Source of the DNA: Eubacterium sp.
GTDB lineage: Bacteria; Bacillota; Clostridia; Lachnospirales; Lachnospiraceae
Direction of reading: 5' to 3'
DNA length: 6,191 nucleotides
Assembly (NCBI GenBank): GCA_017445525.1
Contig: JAFSTZ010000161.1
Span: 1 to 6,191, forward strand
The position numbers and the translations under genes were made by a program. Positions 4,535 through 6,191 of this stretch are shown piece by piece. The notes below the pieces were generated by a model that had not been told where the DNA came from, searched no databases, and worked only from the letters and a program-made list of their open reading frames with translations. The first letter of the stretch is position 1, and every line of letters starts with the position of its first letter.

Positions 4535-6191
4535 TCAGGAAAGCTGCCTGCTTGCAAGCTCATAGAACATCCCCTTTCTTTTCATAAGTTCATCATATGT
4601 TCCTTCTTCCTTTATCCTGCCTTCATCCATCACGATGATGCGATCGCACCCTATCACGGTAGACAGACGATGCGCTATCACGATCTTCGTCGCATCCAAT
4701 TTATCCAGTGTTTCGACGATCTGCGCCTGAGTCGTATTGTCAAGTGCGCTCGTAGCCTCATCGAGAAAAATAAGCTTCGGTTTGCCTATGATAGCCCTTG
4801 CGATCAGGATCCTCTGCTTCTGTCCTCCCGATATCGTGCCGGATTCCTCCGACACCACCGTGTGCAATCCCATGGGCATCTGCGCAATATCTTCACCGAG
4901 TCCTACTTCATCTACTACCTCATCGACTCTCTCCCTCGTGACATCAGTCGCCGTGATGGAGATGTTTTCATATATGCTTCCTGGTATCAATCCTCCGTCC
5001 TGCAACACAACTCCAAACTTTTTTCTGAGTTCAGCTTTATCAAGACTGTCAATATCCAGGTTATCATAGTATATCTTTCCTCTCTGCGGTTTCTCAAATC
5101 CCAAAAGCAGTTTGAGCAACGTTGACTTACCACATCCGGAAGGACCGACTACTCCGATATACTCACCGGGTCTGACATGCAGACTGAAGTCTTTCAGCAC
5201 GGGCTCCTGTTCCTTATCATAGCCGAATGTGACTCCGATTATCTCTATCTCACCCTGCAGATCTCCCGGCATAGCAGCATTTCCCGTGCTTTCAGGCAAG
5301 GTCTGGAGAATAGGTTTCATGTTTTCATACATGGGCTTTACCATGTTTACGGTGAGGAAGTTTTCAGCCAGCGTAAACACCGCCATGGAAAAAGCGCCAA
5401 AAGCTGATGTAAATGCAGCAAACTCACCTACCGTCAAACCCATGTCATCATTTACCATCATTGTATAAAAAATGATGGAGAACAGTATCGAAGATCCTGA
5501 CATCAACGCCATGGTAATATTTGTGATAGTCTCACTTTTCTCATTTATCTTCTGAGAAGATACGAGTTTCTCCACATATCTTTGCAGACTTCTCTCCTCA
5601 GCACCTGCCATACGTAGCTTTGATACTCCGCGTATAGTCTGGTACATCATCGACTGTGCTTCGATATCCTCTGTTAGTTTCTTCTTCTCATAACGCAGTT
5701 GCCATACACCCATTACTATGACAAATATGACTACGATAGCAAGGATCACTATCGCCACCAAAGCCATACTTCCCCCGTACCTGAACATCTGGAACAGATA
5801 CAAAAATGAAAAGACAAATGATATAACTGCCGCTATCGTTCCCGACCCCGCAACCAGACAGATATTTGATATCTCCGTTGATTTGATACCTAGCTCCGCC
5901 GCATCATAATCTCTGTAAAAACTTTCCGGCAGGTGAAAAAGTCTGTCAAAAACAGCAGATTGAAGAGCGTACTTTACCGCATTCAGCGATCGCAGCGTCG
6001 CAATATTTTTCACAACCGTAAATGATATCGCTCCAAGTGAACACGACAGGAGAAGTACACCAATCTGCAAAAGACCATCCTTATCTCCACCCGGTATAAA
6101 ACTGTCATATGCATACTCATTTAGGATCGGCATCAGAAGTCCGATCAACACTCCCAAAAGTCCGGTGATGATAAGTCTCACGATATCCGAA
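4535..6191 (-). CDS. ABC exporter permease/ATPase subunit of the NHLM (NHLP) bacteriocin-export type; N-terminus outside window
   Basis: This is an inner half-transporter with a membrane domain followed by an ATPase, predicted to export a leader-bearing peptide. The frame is open through the right window edge, so the GTG at 6181 is unlikely to be the true start, and the N-terminal region of this family is missing. Counting from that GTG, membrane helices lie at about 3-22, 38-58, 107-130, 138-160, 224-242 and 253-275. The ATPase has Walker A GPSGCGKST (346-354), Q-loop Q394 in VVLQDGGLIPGSIYENI, signature ISGGQ (450-454), Walker B LIFLDEATSALD (D474, E475) and switch H504, all intact. The segment VSEESGTISGGQKQR and the FDRLFHLPESFYRDYDAAELG stretch resemble the NHLM permease/ATPase subunit that lacks the C39 peptidase (TIGR03797-like), from memory of that family. 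A generic type I multidrug or lipid exporter is the alternative. The neighbouring 85-residue peptide is the obvious candidate cargo. Confidence 0.85.
   Translation of the reverse strand, partial: SDIVRLIITGLLGVLIGLLMPILNEYAYDSFIPGGDKDGLLQIGVLLLSCSLGAISFTVVKNIATLRSLNAVKYALQSAVFDRLFHLPESFYRDYDAAELGIKSTEISNICLVAGSGTIAAVISFVFSFLYLFQMFRYGGSMALVAIVILAIVVIFVIVMGVWQLRYEKKKLTEDIEAQSMMYQTIRGVSKLRMAGAEERSLQRYVEKLVSSQKINEKSETITNITMALMSGSSILFSIIFYTMMVNDDMGLTVGEFAAFTSAFGAFSMAVFTLAENFLTVNMVKPMYENMKPILQTLPESTGNAAMPGDLQGEIEIIGVTFGYDKEQEPVLKDFSLHVRPGEYIGVVGPSGCGKSTLLKLLLGFEKPQRGKIYYDNLDIDSLDKAELRKKFGVVLQDGGLIPGSIYENISITATDVTRERVDEVVDEVGLGEDIAQMPMGLHTVVSEESGTISGGQKQRILIARAIIGKPKLIFLDEATSALDNTTQAQIVETLDKLDATKIVIAHRLSTVIGCDRIIVMDEGRIKEEGTYDELMKRKGMFYELASRQLS

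Noticed and set aside
4466..5125. A 219-codon open frame on the plus strand
   Set aside because: It is antisense to the conserved ATPase domain of the exporter, whose motifs are unambiguous on the minus strand.
6179..6181. GTG at 6181 as the true start of the exporter gene
   Set aside because: The frame stays open to the window edge, the GTG falls at the beginning of the first membrane helix, and family members are longer at the N-terminus.

Overview
All recognisable genes lie on the minus strand and read from the right edge towards the left. The window suggests a Gram-positive anaerobe of the class Clostridia, most probably a Lachnospiraceae-type gut or rumen bacterium. The grounds are strong AGGAG-type ribosome binding sites, a Big2-type Ig domain on an exported cell-wall amidase, SpoIIE/STAS signalling proteins, and an ABC exporter of the NHLM/NHLP bacteriocin type. 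This assignment is inference from protein style; no rRNA or other taxonomic marker is present.

The layout in transcription order has five genes. (1) 6191-4535 is an ABC exporter subunit (membrane domain plus ATPase) with its N-terminus outside the window. (2) 4473-2551 is a membrane-anchored SpoIIE/RsbU-type PP2C phosphatase with a large extracytoplasmic sensor region and a HAMP-like linker. (3) 2455-2159 is a stand-alone STAS protein of the anti-sigma-factor-antagonist type. (4) 2069-1812 is an 85-residue peptide with a leader-like N-terminal half ending in a VSAA motif and a Cys-rich C-terminal half (CxxC then CPC). It is a good candidate for the exporter's cargo. (5) 1798-1 is an exported N-acetylmuramoyl-L-alanine amidase (Amidase_3) with an N-terminal Big2-type domain and an unidentified C-terminal extension, running off the left edge. 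Gaps between genes are 61, 95, 89 and 13 bases. There is no convincing terminator, so a single operon is plausible.

The most striking non-coding signal is a 74-base direct repeat (65 of 74 identical, no gaps). It sits immediately upstream of, and includes the ribosome binding site of, both the STAS gene (2463-2536) and the peptide gene (2079-2152). It lies in a different reading phase relative to each gene, so it is conserved as DNA or RNA and not as protein. It contains a shared TATATATAAG element that could be a -10 region.

Working model (inference): the phosphatase senses an outside signal and dephosphorylates the STAS protein. A partner-switching kinase or target, not in this window, would respond. 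The peptide is made from a leader shared with the STAS gene, exported by the NHLM-type transporter, and acts together with a secreted wall hydrolase. No kinase, sigma factor, peptide-modifying enzyme or C39 peptidase domain is visible within these 6191 bases.
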